NCBI GenBank assembly: GCA_963920765.1
Contig: OY987249.1
Location: forward strand, 18,944,483-19,008,482
From: Ulota crispa
Lineage: Eukaryota > Streptophyta > Bryopsida > Orthotrichales > Orthotrichaceae
Direction: 5' to 3'
DNA: 64,000 nucleotides
The notes below the pieces were generated by a model. It was not told where the DNA came from. It worked only from the letters and a program-made list of their open reading frames with translations, and searched no databases. This document shows positions 1-12,541 of this stretch, piece after piece (position 1 is the first letter of the stretch; each line of letters begins with the position of its first letter). The position numbers and the translations under genes are program-made.

Positions 1-720
1 CAAATTTTTTTTACAAAAATTTGAAATATATTTTTAAAATATTTTTCTCATAAATTACATTTTTTTCTGCATCTGAAGCTTTGGTTCATTCCATTTGGAC
101 TAGTTATGAGAAAGTTATGGACAATCTTGTTTTTCAGGCATTTCAAGCATCTTCTTGAAAAAATAACTTATAAACGTCATTTTGGAATGTTAGCTTAACA
201 TTTTTTCAAAAAAATTGTTGGAGAGGGTGAAGTTGGCTTTCTAGAACAACCTCACCATTGGGATTATTGAGTTTCAATTCCATTGCAAGGTTATTAGCAA
301 TTTAAGTTTTTGTTCAATCTCATACCTTCTTCTACCTAATGTTTTTTTAAAGAATGAAAATTAAGTGTTTTTTGTTCTAATTTTTTTTCCAAAATTCCCA
401 ACTCAACTTCCTGCCACAAAAAAATAAAGTTCCAAACTTTGTGGTTCAAAAAATTTATGTAAAAAAAGTTCAAAGTCAAATAACCTAATCATGCAAGGTG
501 CAAAAAAACCTGTTTTTTGCACTTTAAATGCAAATATCTTCCAATCTATTTGGTCAAAGTTCTTGAGTTTTATATGACACATTTTTGTACTAGTCTAGTA
601 CAAGATCCTCTAGTTAGATATGCAAAAAGGCCAATTTTCAACCTTTATTACTCTTTGCCATAGAAGTGACAATTTTGAGTGTCTTTCGACAAAATAAAGG
701 CCATGGTCCTTTAGGGCTTA
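1..720. mobile_element. TTAA-type MITE, family A (partial, cut by window edge)
   Basis: The sequence is recognisably the same as 47480-48399 and the reverse complement of 16944-17872. The right end reads GGTCCTTTAGGGCTTA, so the terminal TTAA has decayed. The left end is outside the window. It has no coding capacity. Confidence 0.8.
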
Positions 721-1550
721 GTGTAATGTCAATCAAGGGAATGTTATAACATGAGTGGGGATCAGTGAGCTGTGAGTAGTGATTTTTTGTCAAAATATTA
801 TATTTCACCTGTAACTATGTACATACATGGCCTTATAATTATGCAATTTAAACTTTCATCTCTTGAAAAGTTTGTTGTTCTTTTAGTTTTTTCATTGATT
901 TTGAACTTAAAATTGGTTTCCATTCAAAGGAATCTTGGCTCACCGCTCATGGCTTACCGTTTTACACTCACAAAATGGCGTCATCTTTGTCAATTGGTTG
1001 GAATTGCAAAAAAATTGGTTGAATTTGAATACATGTATCATCTAAAAAATAGCCAATTTAAAACTTAAATAACTAATTAAAGTATATTAGAGTATAGATA
1101 TAAGAAACATTTGGTGCAATCCAAAACTGGTTGAAATTGATAAATGCCGGATTTTAACCCATTAAGTTAAAACTTCTCCCCAAACGCTTGGTCAAAGGAG
1201 GCGTCACCATCTCTACGGAGGTAAGAGCACTTCTAGTGACACATGTTTTTCAAGGCACCAAATATAGCTTTCTATGGGCTTGTGATTTTTCAAAGATTTT
1301 TTTTCTTGTCATTGCAACAATGATGCAGAAAATATAGTAAGTGGCATAAAATGAAAGTAAAACGTGTTGCTATTGCATTTATTGACCATTTTCATCAAAG
1401 TTTGGAGAGGTGCCCAAAATAATAGGCTAGTCTAAAAAGTACCCTTGTAAGTGACATTCTTGAATGTAGGAAAGCTCATTGGAGGATTTTACAATGAAAG
1501 ATGAGATATTATTGTGGGGCTATTCTAGAAATTGTGGGAGCAGTTTGGTG
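721..1550. other. No gene recognised; contains one copy of a dispersed repeat
   Basis: About 755-975 resembles 42568-42770 and 59010-59205: shared segments around GTCAAAATATT, and copies ending near CTCACCGCTCATGGCTTACC or its variants. The small open frame at 772-1068 lies over this repeat and is not a gene I can support. The rest is plain AT-rich sequence. Confidence 0.5.
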
Positions 1551-1692
1551 TAAGGTAGATATACCCATACTTGACCATGTACCCAATTCCGTCACTATGT
1601 ACCTCGGGTGGTCATCTTAGAATTAAAATGACCACCCTAAAGACATAGTGACGGAATTAGGTACATGGTCAGGTATAGGTATACCTTCCTTA
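1551..1692. mobile_element. 142-bp foldback MITE with near-perfect arms and TAAGGTAG end
   Basis: The left arm, about 65 bp from TAAGGTAGATATACCCATAC, pairs with a right arm ending ACCTTCCTTA, with few mismatches and a loop of about 12 nt near 1616-1628. The left end carries the AAGGTAG terminus shared with several other elements here. As RNA it would form a long microRNA-precursor-like hairpin. Confidence 0.8.
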
Positions 1693-1696
1693 GCAC

Positions 1697-2114
1697 TAAG
1701 GTAGGAGCACCCAATTGCAACATCAGTTGTTCTCCAATATCTAAAATTAAACCTAAAGTAGACAAATATGCACCCAAACAAGACACAAATGCAAGCAAAT
1801 CAAACATGCAAGTTGACATAAGGGAATTGAAATTGTGTAGGTGGCAGTTTTTGATTGGGTGTGACATGTGCATGACATGGTCTTGTTATTGTTGTTTTTT
1901 CAGGGATCTAGTGTTTACAATAGGTAACTAAGGTAAGTTTAAGGAGTTGTCTTCAACAATTCATAATTTATTCATGTGATCTCAAAAAATTCCAAAAACA
2001 ATTTTCCTTGCATTTGTATCCATTTCCTAACAAGCCCCATGCCATCGGATTCTCAGAAGACCCTCCCAATTACCACATTTGAGATAAGTGTCACATTTGG
2101 GTGCTTCTACCTTA
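1697..2114. mobile_element. MITE with AAGGTAG ends flanked by TA
   Basis: The left end TAAGGTAGGAGCACCCAA and right end TTGGGTGCTTCTACCTTA are inverted repeats. Both ends are flanked by TA, as expected for Tc1/mariner or Stowaway-like elements. It abuts the 1551-1692 foldback. Confidence 0.72.
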
Positions 2115-3193
2115 GAGATGCCCTGATTTTCCTCCGCTTATTGGAATAACCCAGATTTTCAGCAAGTGTCTCCAGCTTCACCTTCTCCACCCCTAAAATC
2201 TTCAGGTTTTTCCTTTTCCATACAATCGTTTCAATGCTGGGCCTATTGTCTTTGATTTATAAACCAGCACGAGTTGTAATGTTTTACTGTCATGAAATTG
2301 TGAGTTTGAAATCTCAAACATTTATCCTAATTCTTGCCCCAATTGGAAACCTAAAAACGCAAAATTATGTAAAAATGGAAATTCCATACAATATAGAGAA
2401 CAAAATTTGGTTCAAAACCAAAAAAAAAAAAAAAACTGTAAACTCTTTTTCACAATAATAGAGTTTCTCACTTCGTTACTTTATTCACAAGGAAGATTAT
2501 CCTCAAGGATATTTATAAGTTTATCACACTACAAGAAAGATGTGTCCTAAACAACTATCCTAAAATGATTATAAATGTCCACAATGATTAAAATTGAGCC
2601 ATTTAATAATCAGCGTGGACAATTGCAGTTGTTGCGGATTAGTTGCTTATGCACAACTTTCTTATTCTAATTAGCTACCAAACAAAAAAATTGAATACTA
2701 TATTTTATTCAATCTCTATTACTAATCACATCCAAGACACCAAAAATCATGTCAAAAAGTAATTCCCATTTTGACACAATTTCTCAATCATGATAGCTTT
2801 GCATAACACAAGTACAATACATAACATAGGATTCTTTTTGAAAAAGAGAATGCTTATATTCTTGTGAAATAGGCAGTTCTACAATCAAAAGTAAATTTTT
2901 AAATGCAAGTATAAGATTTTCCACCAAAACAATTTTTTCGAAAGCCTTTTAATTCCCATGAGTAGTCCTCACTGTTAGTCTTCTACAAACTTTGCAAAAA
3001 AACAATTCCTATATAATGGTTAATTTCTACCTTGGAATTTAAATCACTGCAAATATTTTTCTAGTCTCAAGCCCATGCCACTTTTTGCTTTTAAAACTAT
3101 ACTTTTTTGTTTTGACCATTTTCATTGGCTCCATTTGTATTAGATGAAAGTTCTTCTTGGTCACGAATGGAAGTATCCTTTACCTACCCTTTA
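2115..3193. other. No gene recognised
   Basis: AT-rich sequence with a 15-base A run near 2420. Small open frames here lack any recognisable protein feature or splice partner. Confidence 0.5.
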
Positions 3194-3735
3194 CTTAGGG
3201 GTTTGATATGTGCACGCCTGCGGTTTGTGCACGCCTGGGGTTTGATATGTGCACGCCTAGGGTTTGATATATGGACACCTGGGGTTTGATATGTGGACAC
3301 TTGGGGTTTGATATATGCACACCCCAGGTTTGGTATATGCACACTTGGGGTTTGATATAAGCACACCAAGGGCTAGGGTAAATTATAGATATTTACCATC
3401 AACCAATTGAATTTGAAAAATTTGGATTTAAAGACCTTGATTTAGTCTAAAATCACAAAGGAGGTTACAATTGAATAATACCTAGTGAAAAAACTTAATT
3501 AGGGAGCAAACTATTACTTTCACCCTTGCTTATAAAAAAAACTAAGTTTTTTCATAGAGTGTTGTTCAATTGTAACCTCTTTTATAATTCTAAACTAAAT
3601 CAAGGCCTCTAAATTTAAATATGAATTCAGATTTTCCAAATTTAACTTGCTGATGATAAATATCTAAAACTTACCCCCAACCCCCGGTGTGCTTATATCA
3701 AACCCAGTGTGTGCGCATATCAGTTCCCTTTGCCT
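3194..3735. repeat. Foldback element with a terminal tandem repeat of about 22 bp
   Basis: At 3194-3370 the unit GGGGTTTGATATGTGCACGC is repeated about seven or eight times with variation. A reversed remnant of the unit (TGTGCTTATATCAAACCC) closes the other side at about 3690-3715. Between them, 3371-3525 pairs with 3535-3680 as a long imperfect inverted repeat. Together this looks like a foldback transposon with arrayed terminal repeats. The inner arm sequence recurs in part near 8700-8800. Confidence 0.7.
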
Positions 3736-4203
3736 ATCCCTTCATCTATAACTAATTTTTAAACAGCTAGCCGAATCCCTCCATCTATTATTGCTTTGCA
3801 AACATAAATTTCATATTCTTTTGAGTATCATTGGACCACTTGGACTTGAGAGATTTTGCACAAGTAAATCCTCAAATAGTTAAATGGGACGTAGTGAAGT
3901 CTAAAGTGTAGATCTTCAAACCTGTGTCCTAAATTTATATTTTATAAACACTAGTGTTTGTAATATAAGTAAAGGGATAAGAAAATGAATTTCCGGCTAT
4001 AAATGGGTTGGAAGGAAAGAGTTTTTTTGCTACTAGTGTGATGGGGATATGAAGTGGATTCTCACAATATTCAAAGTCACTGAGACAGTGCCACGTGGTT
4101 CGAAAATTACAATTTAGAAGGAGCGTTATCAAAATGTGAACGAACCTTGAAGACAACTCTAATAAAATTCAGTAGCAGTAGTAAAGGCTGCCCTCCCTCC
4201 AAG
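3736..4203. other. No gene recognised
   Basis: Plain AT-rich sequence between the foldback at 3194-3735 and the hairpin at 4204-4274. The short minus-strand open frame at 3935-4156 shows no domain, motif or splice context. Confidence 0.45.
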
Positions 4204-4274
4204 AGAATGGTGTGGAATATTTCACACCATTCCATCCACTTGGATGAAATGGTGTGAAATATTCCACACTCTTC
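4204..4274. repeat. Perfect-stem hairpin of about 70 bp
   Basis: A left arm of about 33 bp containing GGTGTGGAATATTTCACACC pairs with a right arm containing GGTGTGAAATATTCCACAC around a 2-4 nt centre. Each arm is itself partly palindromic, so the sequence could also extrude as a cruciform. Confidence 0.8.
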
Positions 4275-4644
4275 TGCAGCTATGGGGACATTTGATTGAA
4301 TTTGTCAAGAGTTTATAAAAGGGAGGCTTAGTGCAATGCACACACGTCAAGGGGGTCAGATGTGTCAAAAAACTATTAAAAAGAAAAAAAGAAAAAAAAG
4401 AAAGGTTAAGATGAAGTTCGTGGATGATATATGAAGAGAGGGAAAGGTAGCTTCTCTTCAGGCTACTGAATGTTATGCTAGTGTATTTTCCATTGAATTT
4501 TCATAATTGAAAATTTAGGTGAAAATAGAGCTATGATGTAGTATTATGGGGTTTGAATGTTGAAAATTTTATGGCCAAGATTTGCATGGTTTGATACAAA
4601 TTTTATGTAACACACCTAAATTTGTTTTGGAAATAAAACCCCAC

Positions 4645-5056
4645 TAAGGTAGCAACACCCATAACCGTGAGTTTAAAGAATTCATGATATTAAGCCGGGC
4701 CAAATAAGCTTGAAAATAATATTCTTAGGTTAGCAAGAGGGAATCAAAAATATTGGCTTCAATTTGAAAGTTCCAATTCCAAGCATTTGTTCACAATGAT
4801 TTTTCAAAGTCCTAAATCACTAAAATTGTATACTTGCGTGTAGGAGATGTCTTTAGTGTGCTCATATGCTCATAATACTAACTTGAGGAGTTCTTAGATA
4901 GTGAGATGGGGCACTCAAAACTATCATACCAATCACCCACAATCATCACTTTGTCACCCATAACTTCTTCTTTTTTAAATTTTCAGTGATTAACATCACA
5001 AAGACTAATAGATGTTGGGAATGGGGACAGTAATGGTGAGGCATGTTTGTACCTTA
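4645..5056. mobile_element. MITE of the TAAGGTAG family, reverse orientation
   Basis: The left end TAAGGTAGCAACACCCATAA matches the terminal repeat of copies at 34898-35299 and 61136-61514. Internal sequence such as the segment around CACAATGATTTTTCAAAGTC matches them in reverse. The right end (GTACCTTA) is diverged. Confidence 0.65.
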
Positions 5057-5640
5057 CGTAGGTTTTAATTTGAACCATACAACAATAACTCGTTATTAAA
5101 ATCATGCATGTTTAAGGTTCTCACTTAAAAGATTTTGCTAGCAACAACATGCCTATAAATTTTGTAGGACAATTTCCCTCACCTTCCATAGGTGATAAAA
5201 GACAAATGTTGACATAAAGTGTTATCAAACCATTGTATCACTTGATAAGTATGATATGTTTCCTTGATGTGACATGTGTGATACACAATTTTTATTAATC
5301 ATACCTTTTGAAAGCTTTTCATATTGCTCGTGGAGGTATCATTTTATTGCACACATAGAAGATAAGTTTTGAGTGTCAAGTTTTTTTGAGCAAAATAAAG
5401 AACTAGACTTTGGAGCGTAGAAAATAGCTTCTACGAGAGCTTCTACAATACTGGTATGCCACAAGACATTACCCTACAACATATTTTTCCTTAAAAGGGC
5501 ACCTCGTGAGTCCAAAGTATTTGTGATGTTAAAACCTTGTGACGCGTTATTCATTAAATTGGAAAAAAGCAACATTTTGGAACCTTTGGATTTTATGTTT
5601 TTTAAAGTCCAAAAGTCTCAAAATGTCACTTTTTCTCACT
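5057..5640. other. No gene recognised; ends in the left part of a split MITE
   Basis: From about 5540 the sequence starts GACGCGTTATTCATTAAATT, the terminus of another MITE family also seen at 46424 and 40439. Its other terminus, TTAATGAATAACGCG, is at 6548-6562, so that MITE was split by the insertion at 5641-6551. Confidence 0.5.
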
Positions 5641-6551
5641 TTAACCTTTTAGAGATTGTCGAACCATATTTTGGTTTAGCAGAGTGGTTTTTGGCGTATA
5701 GAGTAAAATTGCTCAACAATTTGGAAATTGGTCTTGCAGAACGCTAGTGATCACTAGAATTTTGCATCCAACCAAACAAACAACAATGGTATTGGGTATG
5801 TGAGTTCATAAATAATGGTGTTTATACAGCATGGCCTCAAAATATGTATCCATATTTGGTCAATGATGGATCAAAGCAACAACACAATACATCAAACATC
5901 CAAGAAGAATGCCAAGTTTCAATTGTGTTGTCCTAAAAAGTTTTAGATTGTTCAAAAAATATGCTTGTATTGGTTTCTTATACGGTAGTAGTATAATTGT
6001 AGTATTTGAAAATCTATTGAAATGATGCTATCATTTCATCTTAAAAAAAGTGTCCTACATTTAAGGCCAATTCTTTATTGTTTTCACCAATTGGATTTTC
6101 CATAGCATTTATCAAATTTCTTGTAAAAATATTTTTGGCTAGCAAAGAAAGTGGGATTTTTGGCCCATTTTGTCCACTTAGCTACACCTTGTGATTGCTA
6201 TTTTATCCATTTTGTGTGAAAGTAGTCTTATTGGAAAAGTGGGAAACCCAGCTTTTTAGAAACATAAGGCTCTTCACAAGCAAAGCTTGTATGAAGCAGT
6301 AAGATCCAAAACCACACAAGCATGAAAATTAGAGAATTCCTGCTTACAACTCACTCAATCATTATAATAGTTCATCTCCAATGGTAAATCTAATTGAGAT
6401 TTTGATGCTTTATAATAAATAAGGTTTACTTATCATTTGTATAGTTGAATTATTGAAATTGAGTCCATAATTGATTCAAATGCACATCCAAGTTTACTAC
6501 CCTAGTTTCTAATGGATTTTATGAAAATGTGTGTGGTCTTTAAGGGGTTAA
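5641..6551. mobile_element. TTAA-type MITE, 911 bp, family L
   Basis: It begins TTAACCTTTTAGAGATTG and ends GGTCTTTAAGGGGTTAA. It is the reverse complement of 15298-16209 with matching length. It sits at a TTAA inside the terminal repeat of another MITE (ACGCGTTATTCATTAA type), so it is nested. No transposase frame is present. Confidence 0.85.
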
Positions 6552-9135
6552 TGAATAACGCGTTTTAAAGAAAAATTAGCAATTGGCAACTCTATTATAG
6601 GAATTTGTGAATTTTTGTTTTTAGTTGAATTGATAACTAACAATATCTTTGTTGATTTTTGCAATTTTGCATATATATTTGAACCTTTAATAAATATAAA
6701 AACAAAAACAGAGAAGCAATATATATTATATCAAGAATGTACTATTATTGTAAACATTAAATTGTTATAACATGAAAACACAACTAAGAAAAAGTTTGTA
6801 TCCCCTTAATTGTTTTCACCTTTCTAAGCTTTACAAACAAGAGTTGGTAATCACAAACCGAAGTGGGCGTGGTGGTGGTCACCGACATCCTTGTTTGTTG
6901 GAATGGTCGCAACTTTATTGCTCATTATATATACAATTTTAACATGTATTATGTTGTATAAATACGTTTTCACCTATTATTGAATTTATGCTTTGAAATC
7001 ATTTTTCAAGCACCTAGAGCGTCTCTTGCAACCCGTCAAATGTTTAAGTCCCACTCAAACCTGGATGAAAAGCAATTAATTTTAATGGTAGGGTGAAAGC
7101 ACACTACGGTTGTACTAATTTGTAATCACTGCACAATTTCTACATAAGATGGAAGTTTGGAGTGAATTTTATTATAATTGTGGTCACTTTTTTAAGAAAA
7201 ATTAAATTACTTGGAGTCTTATATCTTGTGTATATTGCAAATTGCAAAACAAAACTTGACTTCCATCTATTAATTTAATGTATAAAATACAAACATGAAA
7301 GTTTTATATTGTCACAAATTTAGATGTACCTTGTTTGTACTTTCCTTGTCAAGTTTTGGATTTGATTCTTGCAATTCAAAGAGCTAAATCCAATGTCCTA
7401 ATGTTTAGGTACTATACTTTAGCATTGGGTTTATAAATCTTTATAAGAAACTATCCTTGTAAAAGTTTGATTTGAGTACAAGGCCTAAAAAAAGGCTTTA
7501 AAATGTTTTTATTTATTTTTAATTTAAAAGTCTACAAGAAGGCCTTTTTATTCAAATGGGTCACCATGGCATTTTGGTTTAAATTGACGCTTTGGCTCCA
7601 TTTAGTATCAAAATGTATACATTTTGTACCAAATTTTGGACCTTTGGGGGGTGACCATAGTGTGCTTTCACCCAGTATTAACCTCTACATTTACCTTCCC
7701 ACCTCAAATATGACTTATTTGAAAGGGTCTCTAAATCCTCAACAAGCTATATTTTCTTTCGGTCATAGCTTACTTTATTATTTTTGAAAGTTCTTTGAAT
7801 TGTGATCGGTTTGCATTATACTTAGTAGGTTGCATTGGTGGAGATACAAGTGGCCATTCCCTCTAAAACGGATTAAGAAGAATTGAAGAGACCTAGACAT
7901 TTGGAAGATTGCAAGAGATGCTCTTACCAAATACAAAAAACAGCTTGTGTTGCTTCTCCATAAAAGCATTTGTATCGAAGTAAACTTGATAGGTTTATTA
8001 TTGTTATCATTGTTATTTTGGACTCTTGTTTGAAATGATTCGAACACCTTGTGAGCAAAAGTAACAAGTTTTTGTACAGAACCTGATAAAATGTGAAAGC
8101 ACCAATGGAGAAGCTTTAATAATCATGGTACATGCATGAATATTTTCGTTTTCTTTATTGCTTTGCTTTTGCTTTTTCATTGTCTTATTGGGCGTGTTTT
8201 TTGGGGGCACTGTAGAGCAGTGGACCAAGGGGTGGACCAAAGGGGGGACCTTATGTAGACCACTTTGTCAACGCATATTGGACGAGCACTCAATCAAGGG
8301 AGCAAGGCGTCAACGGCAAGGGGATGGGGGGCAGGGTCTTTTTTTTTGATATCCATAAACTATTGTAATAGTAGTAAACTTCATCCAAAATTTGGCAAAT
8401 TTGGTGTTGGCTTGGGGAGGATATGGCAATTTCATTCATATTTTTACCTTATAGTTTTGGTGTTATGGGTAGCGAATAACAATTTGAGGTAAATTTAGGC
8501 AAAATTCTACTAGAAAACCAAAAAAGTCTGAATGGGGTGGGGGGCTAGGGTGAACTAACCCCCACATTGCCCCCGGCCTAAATGAATGAAGCTAGAAGCT
8601 TAGTCAACTTGCTTTATGAGGTTGGGAGTCAAAATGGAAAAAACTCTGCTTTTCCATATTTCAATTTTTTTTAGATCTTGGAAATTTATCTTTAGGATAT
8701 TGAATCTCAAAATTTTGAATTCATATTTGCATTCAAAGACTTTGATTTAATCTAAATTCTCCATAGGAGATTAGAATTGAACAACATTAAAACAATGGGC
8801 AAGTCATGATTTTTACCCTTGCTTGAAGAATTACAAAACTTTTTTACCTTGACCTAGAAACATCGATCACTGAACAAAACTCAAGGTCCCATTTGTCTAG
8901 ACAGAGGAGGGAATGAGTATGACATCTTTTTCAAACAAAATAGTGGGTGTCAAATCTTCAAGTTTTTAAGGTTTTTGGATAACTTTGTCCGGAAATTTTT
9001 TGAAAGTTATGGGGTGGTGGCTGAAGCACAATTTATGAAGTTACCACCTTTGCAAAGCTTCACAAACCAGTGATAACTCTAGGTGCTTCCCCTTTGTAAC
9101 TCCTTCACGCTGGTCAGTGTGAGTCTCAGACAAAA
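6552..9135. other. No gene recognised
   Basis: AT-rich sequence without a convincing exon. About 8700-8870 resembles the arm of the foldback element at 3371-3680. Open frames at 7503-7787 and 7778-8240 overlap on opposite strands without recognisable protein features. Confidence 0.45.
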
Positions 9136-9720
9136 ATGTTGCAAAAGTTGTGTGACTCTTATCAAGCACCACCAGAGGTGGGTCATAAAGTTATTGGAAC
9201 TGATAACTCCAAAAGGTGGTTGAGTTACAGGATAAACCTACCCAGAGTTGCGGGGAAGAAAACACGAGATTTGACTCCCACTAATGAAACCGATCTAACA
9301 AATTTTGACAGACTTGTACCAATGTGGGCTAGTCCCTCCATTTCTTACCCAATGGCCTGTGGATAGCAAAAATCTGGCGACACCCCCAAAAAAAAATACC
9401 CTGGCAATGACGGGGTCAGTTCACCCCGGCCGGTGGGGGTGGGAAAGACACCCACAGCAGTACAACTCCAAGGCCTGCCTTTTCCTCTTTTTCTCTTCAA
9501 AGTGGCTGCAGGAGATGGGTCGAATTCAACAGAGGGGAACGCAGTTGAACCGAAAGTTGGGCCAACTTGGCCCTTCTCATGGACCAGCTTTTGGTTGGAG
9601 CCCCTTGTGCCTTGTGGTACCGAAATCCGCTCGATGGTCAGGACAGTACACCTCGTACACACCACCTATATATTTATGCACATGCATGCACATATATGTA
9701 TGTATATGTATTTCTAAATT
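9136..9720. other. G+C-richer block of unknown nature
   Basis: Base composition rises sharply and open frames occur in several frames on both strands, the longest 160 codons at 9305-9787. I recognise no domain in any of them. The block ends in a short AT-rich run of TATATGTATG type. It may be an exon of an unknown gene, a retroelement fragment or a SINE-like sequence; none is demonstrated. Confidence 0.3.
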
Positions 9721-12541
9721 TGAATTTGGGAGGTTGAATGCTACACTGAATGTTGCATCTAAGTTGCCCCACATTATTATTTTTTGACATTTTACGTTAT
9801 GTATTTACTTACTGATTCTACAATAGCTTTCCTGAACTAATTATTGCAATAAGCAATCTTAAAGAGCCTGGCAATAACAAAAAGTTGCGGAAAAACAAAG
9901 TATTGGCGTTTAGGTTGTAAATCATGTGAAATCCTAATATCTAAAGAGTTGCATGTGTTTTCAACATGTGTTTTCAAGTGACCAAGTGATGAGTCTTGAG
10001 GTGACTTTCTAACGTAAGGCAACCTAATTGTTGAGACAACCTAAATACAATATTCAATTTAGATTGCAACAAACTTTTGAGGCTAGCTACAAGTCTAATA
10101 CCATTTTGAGACTTGCTACCAAGGTTTTTTTTTCTTAGTAAAATTTGCTTAAATCTTACATTCATTTGACACTAACTATCACAACACTAAAAAATTGGGT
10201 GAAAAAATGGATGAAATTGCCAAATCCCTCTCAAAAAACCATTTTGTGCACCAAATTTCGAATGAAAGATACCAGTAAAGTAATTTTATGGATGAACATG
10301 GATGGTTTTATCCAGTTTGCGCATTCTAATGTGCATTGACCAATGAAATATAAAATAAATCCCTGCTCTTGACACGTGCCTGCTTTACAGAGGCCAATGT
10401 TCTTTGAAGCGCAACGTGGATCTTATAATTTAACATGTTTTTTGTTTGTTGTATAAAGCAAAATTTGTTGAACTATTTGCTGCATGCCCCCTCCTTTGCC
10501 CTTCAAAAAAACTCTTTTGTAAACGATTGGGTTTTTGTTTGTCTAGAGTTTGAGAGATTGGTCTTACTCTTTTTTGAGAAACCCCAAAAGGCTTCTTGGA
10601 AGAAAACCAAGAGACAATCTTAGATATCTCCACTTCCAGAATTTTCACACAAATTTTGAAGTTTAGAACATCAAATTCTTCGTATGAAATCTAAAAAAAA
10701 TCCCAAAATCGAATTTTTGTGATACCCAAGTGCCAAATTAGCTTTCCTCTTACGCTATTTAGTTGATATTTGTTAAAGAAAAAAAATTAGAAGGCCAAGT
10801 AGAGGAAGTGAAAGTGGAGTGTAACAAAAACCATAAAAACGAGTTAATTTTGAAATTTTGTTAAGGGAGAGAATTCGCCTTTTAGAGATTTTAGAGATTT
10901 TAGAGAATCTCCATTAGGGATAAATAACATCTTCCATTAAGGATAAATAATATCTTCCATTAAGGATAGAGAAATGTTTGAAATGAATATTGCCGTAACA
11001 CACATCTCCCGGTTATGCAAAGGTGTAGAAAATGTTTGGCTATATGGGCAAACACGACTCATGTATGTCTTCGTTAGTAATGGCAGCGTGGCAATGATTG
11101 CGTAGAAAGTCAGCCATGGCATAAGCTAAACTTTGTTACCATGGATCAATCTTGTCATGGGTATGTTGAATATTCTTACGTTCATCTTAGTTGAATTATC
11201 CTATGAAGAGTGAAACTCAACATAAAGTTGGGGACAAAAATGTCCATTACTCATTCAAACTCCTCTCATGCAATTAATTCCTTACCAATTCTAAAACTAA
11301 CTACAAATTTTAAAAATTTAGAAAGAGAGGTAGTAGAGTAAACTATTCCTATTTGCATATTTGCAAAAATAAGAATGTCTGATTTATCAATTTCTAGATT
11401 TTCATCAACACCTTTATGACTCTTAACAACCTTTTAGAACTTGAAATTGTCTCAACTCAAGTCAATCTCTTGTAAATTGAGAATAGATTAAAAATATATT
11501 GATGGTAAATTGGTGGTGGACTTATAATGATTTTAAGATAATTTTAACCATGATTTGATTACTTTATTTTAAATGTCATTTACAAACATGCTCCTAGGTT
11601 GATCCATGTCAATTTTCAAAATTTTGCTTCACATTCTTACTTTTCAATATGTTGTTAGGTTTATATTTGGTGAAGGGATTAAATGTGTGGACAAACATCC
11701 AAGTGAGGAATGAATCCTCCTAACTGCAACTCTTTGCTGAAAACAACTTAAAAGAGAAGGCTCAATCAATTATGAATGGTTGAATTTATGGCTGATTGTA
11801 ATTGAAATGCATATGAAATTTGAGCAATCCAAAAATAGAGAAGAAGCCAAATTCTTTTGGGACAATAGCAAGAAATGGCAATGCAATTCCAAGCAAATAA
11901 GGACATTTTAGTAGGGAAGTTGGTGACACAAATGCTGATAATGGTGTTGGTTGGAATAGTGTTGAAGTTCTAAAACAAAAAGCATTTCATGAATTCAATT
12001 AAAAAAACCTAGGGGCCCCCTTGCATTGGGGGCCATTGGGGGGCCATTGCGTAGAAGGTGTGGGGGAATGGAGGTGCATTATTACGATGCTCTTCATCAA
12101 GTTGGTTCCATCAACTCTCCTTGTCCAGCACATTGGTTGCCCTCCGAGATTACTTGCATTGGGGCTACCTCATGGGGGTGCCCAAAAAATAAAGAGCTCC
12201 AGTCCTTTTCTAGGGCAGCGTGGAATAAAAGTCCTGCGGGTTTGCGGTCTTAGAAAACAACCAATAAATGTGAAATCTTAAAACATATTCATTCGTTTTT
12301 AAATTTCTGTAAACATACATTTAGAACTGGTATCGTGACAAACTGTAGGATCTTGTGCATGTATTCCTTAAAAGTATTGCACATATATATTCTCAAAGGA
12401 TTTTTTTACGTTTTGTTACAAAGATCATAAGTTTTGATCATGTAACCAGTACGTAGGTTGGCTCCTAAAGCTATTTGGCTCTAACAACATTTTTCTATTT
12501 TATACCATACTCTAGAGAAATCTTATTTTTTTCTTTCATAT
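9721..12541. other. No gene recognised
   Basis: AT-rich sequence. Around 12010-12250 there is a G+C-richer patch with GGGGGCCATTGGGGGGCC-like runs, without a recognisable coding feature. Confidence 0.45.

Noticed and set aside
3194..3370. Regular repeats considered as a CRISPR array
   Set aside because: Units are contiguous without spacers and the genome is clearly eukaryotic.
9305..9787. 160-codon plus-strand open frame
   Set aside because: Overlaps open frames on the other strand and in other frames, and shows no motif or conserved pattern.
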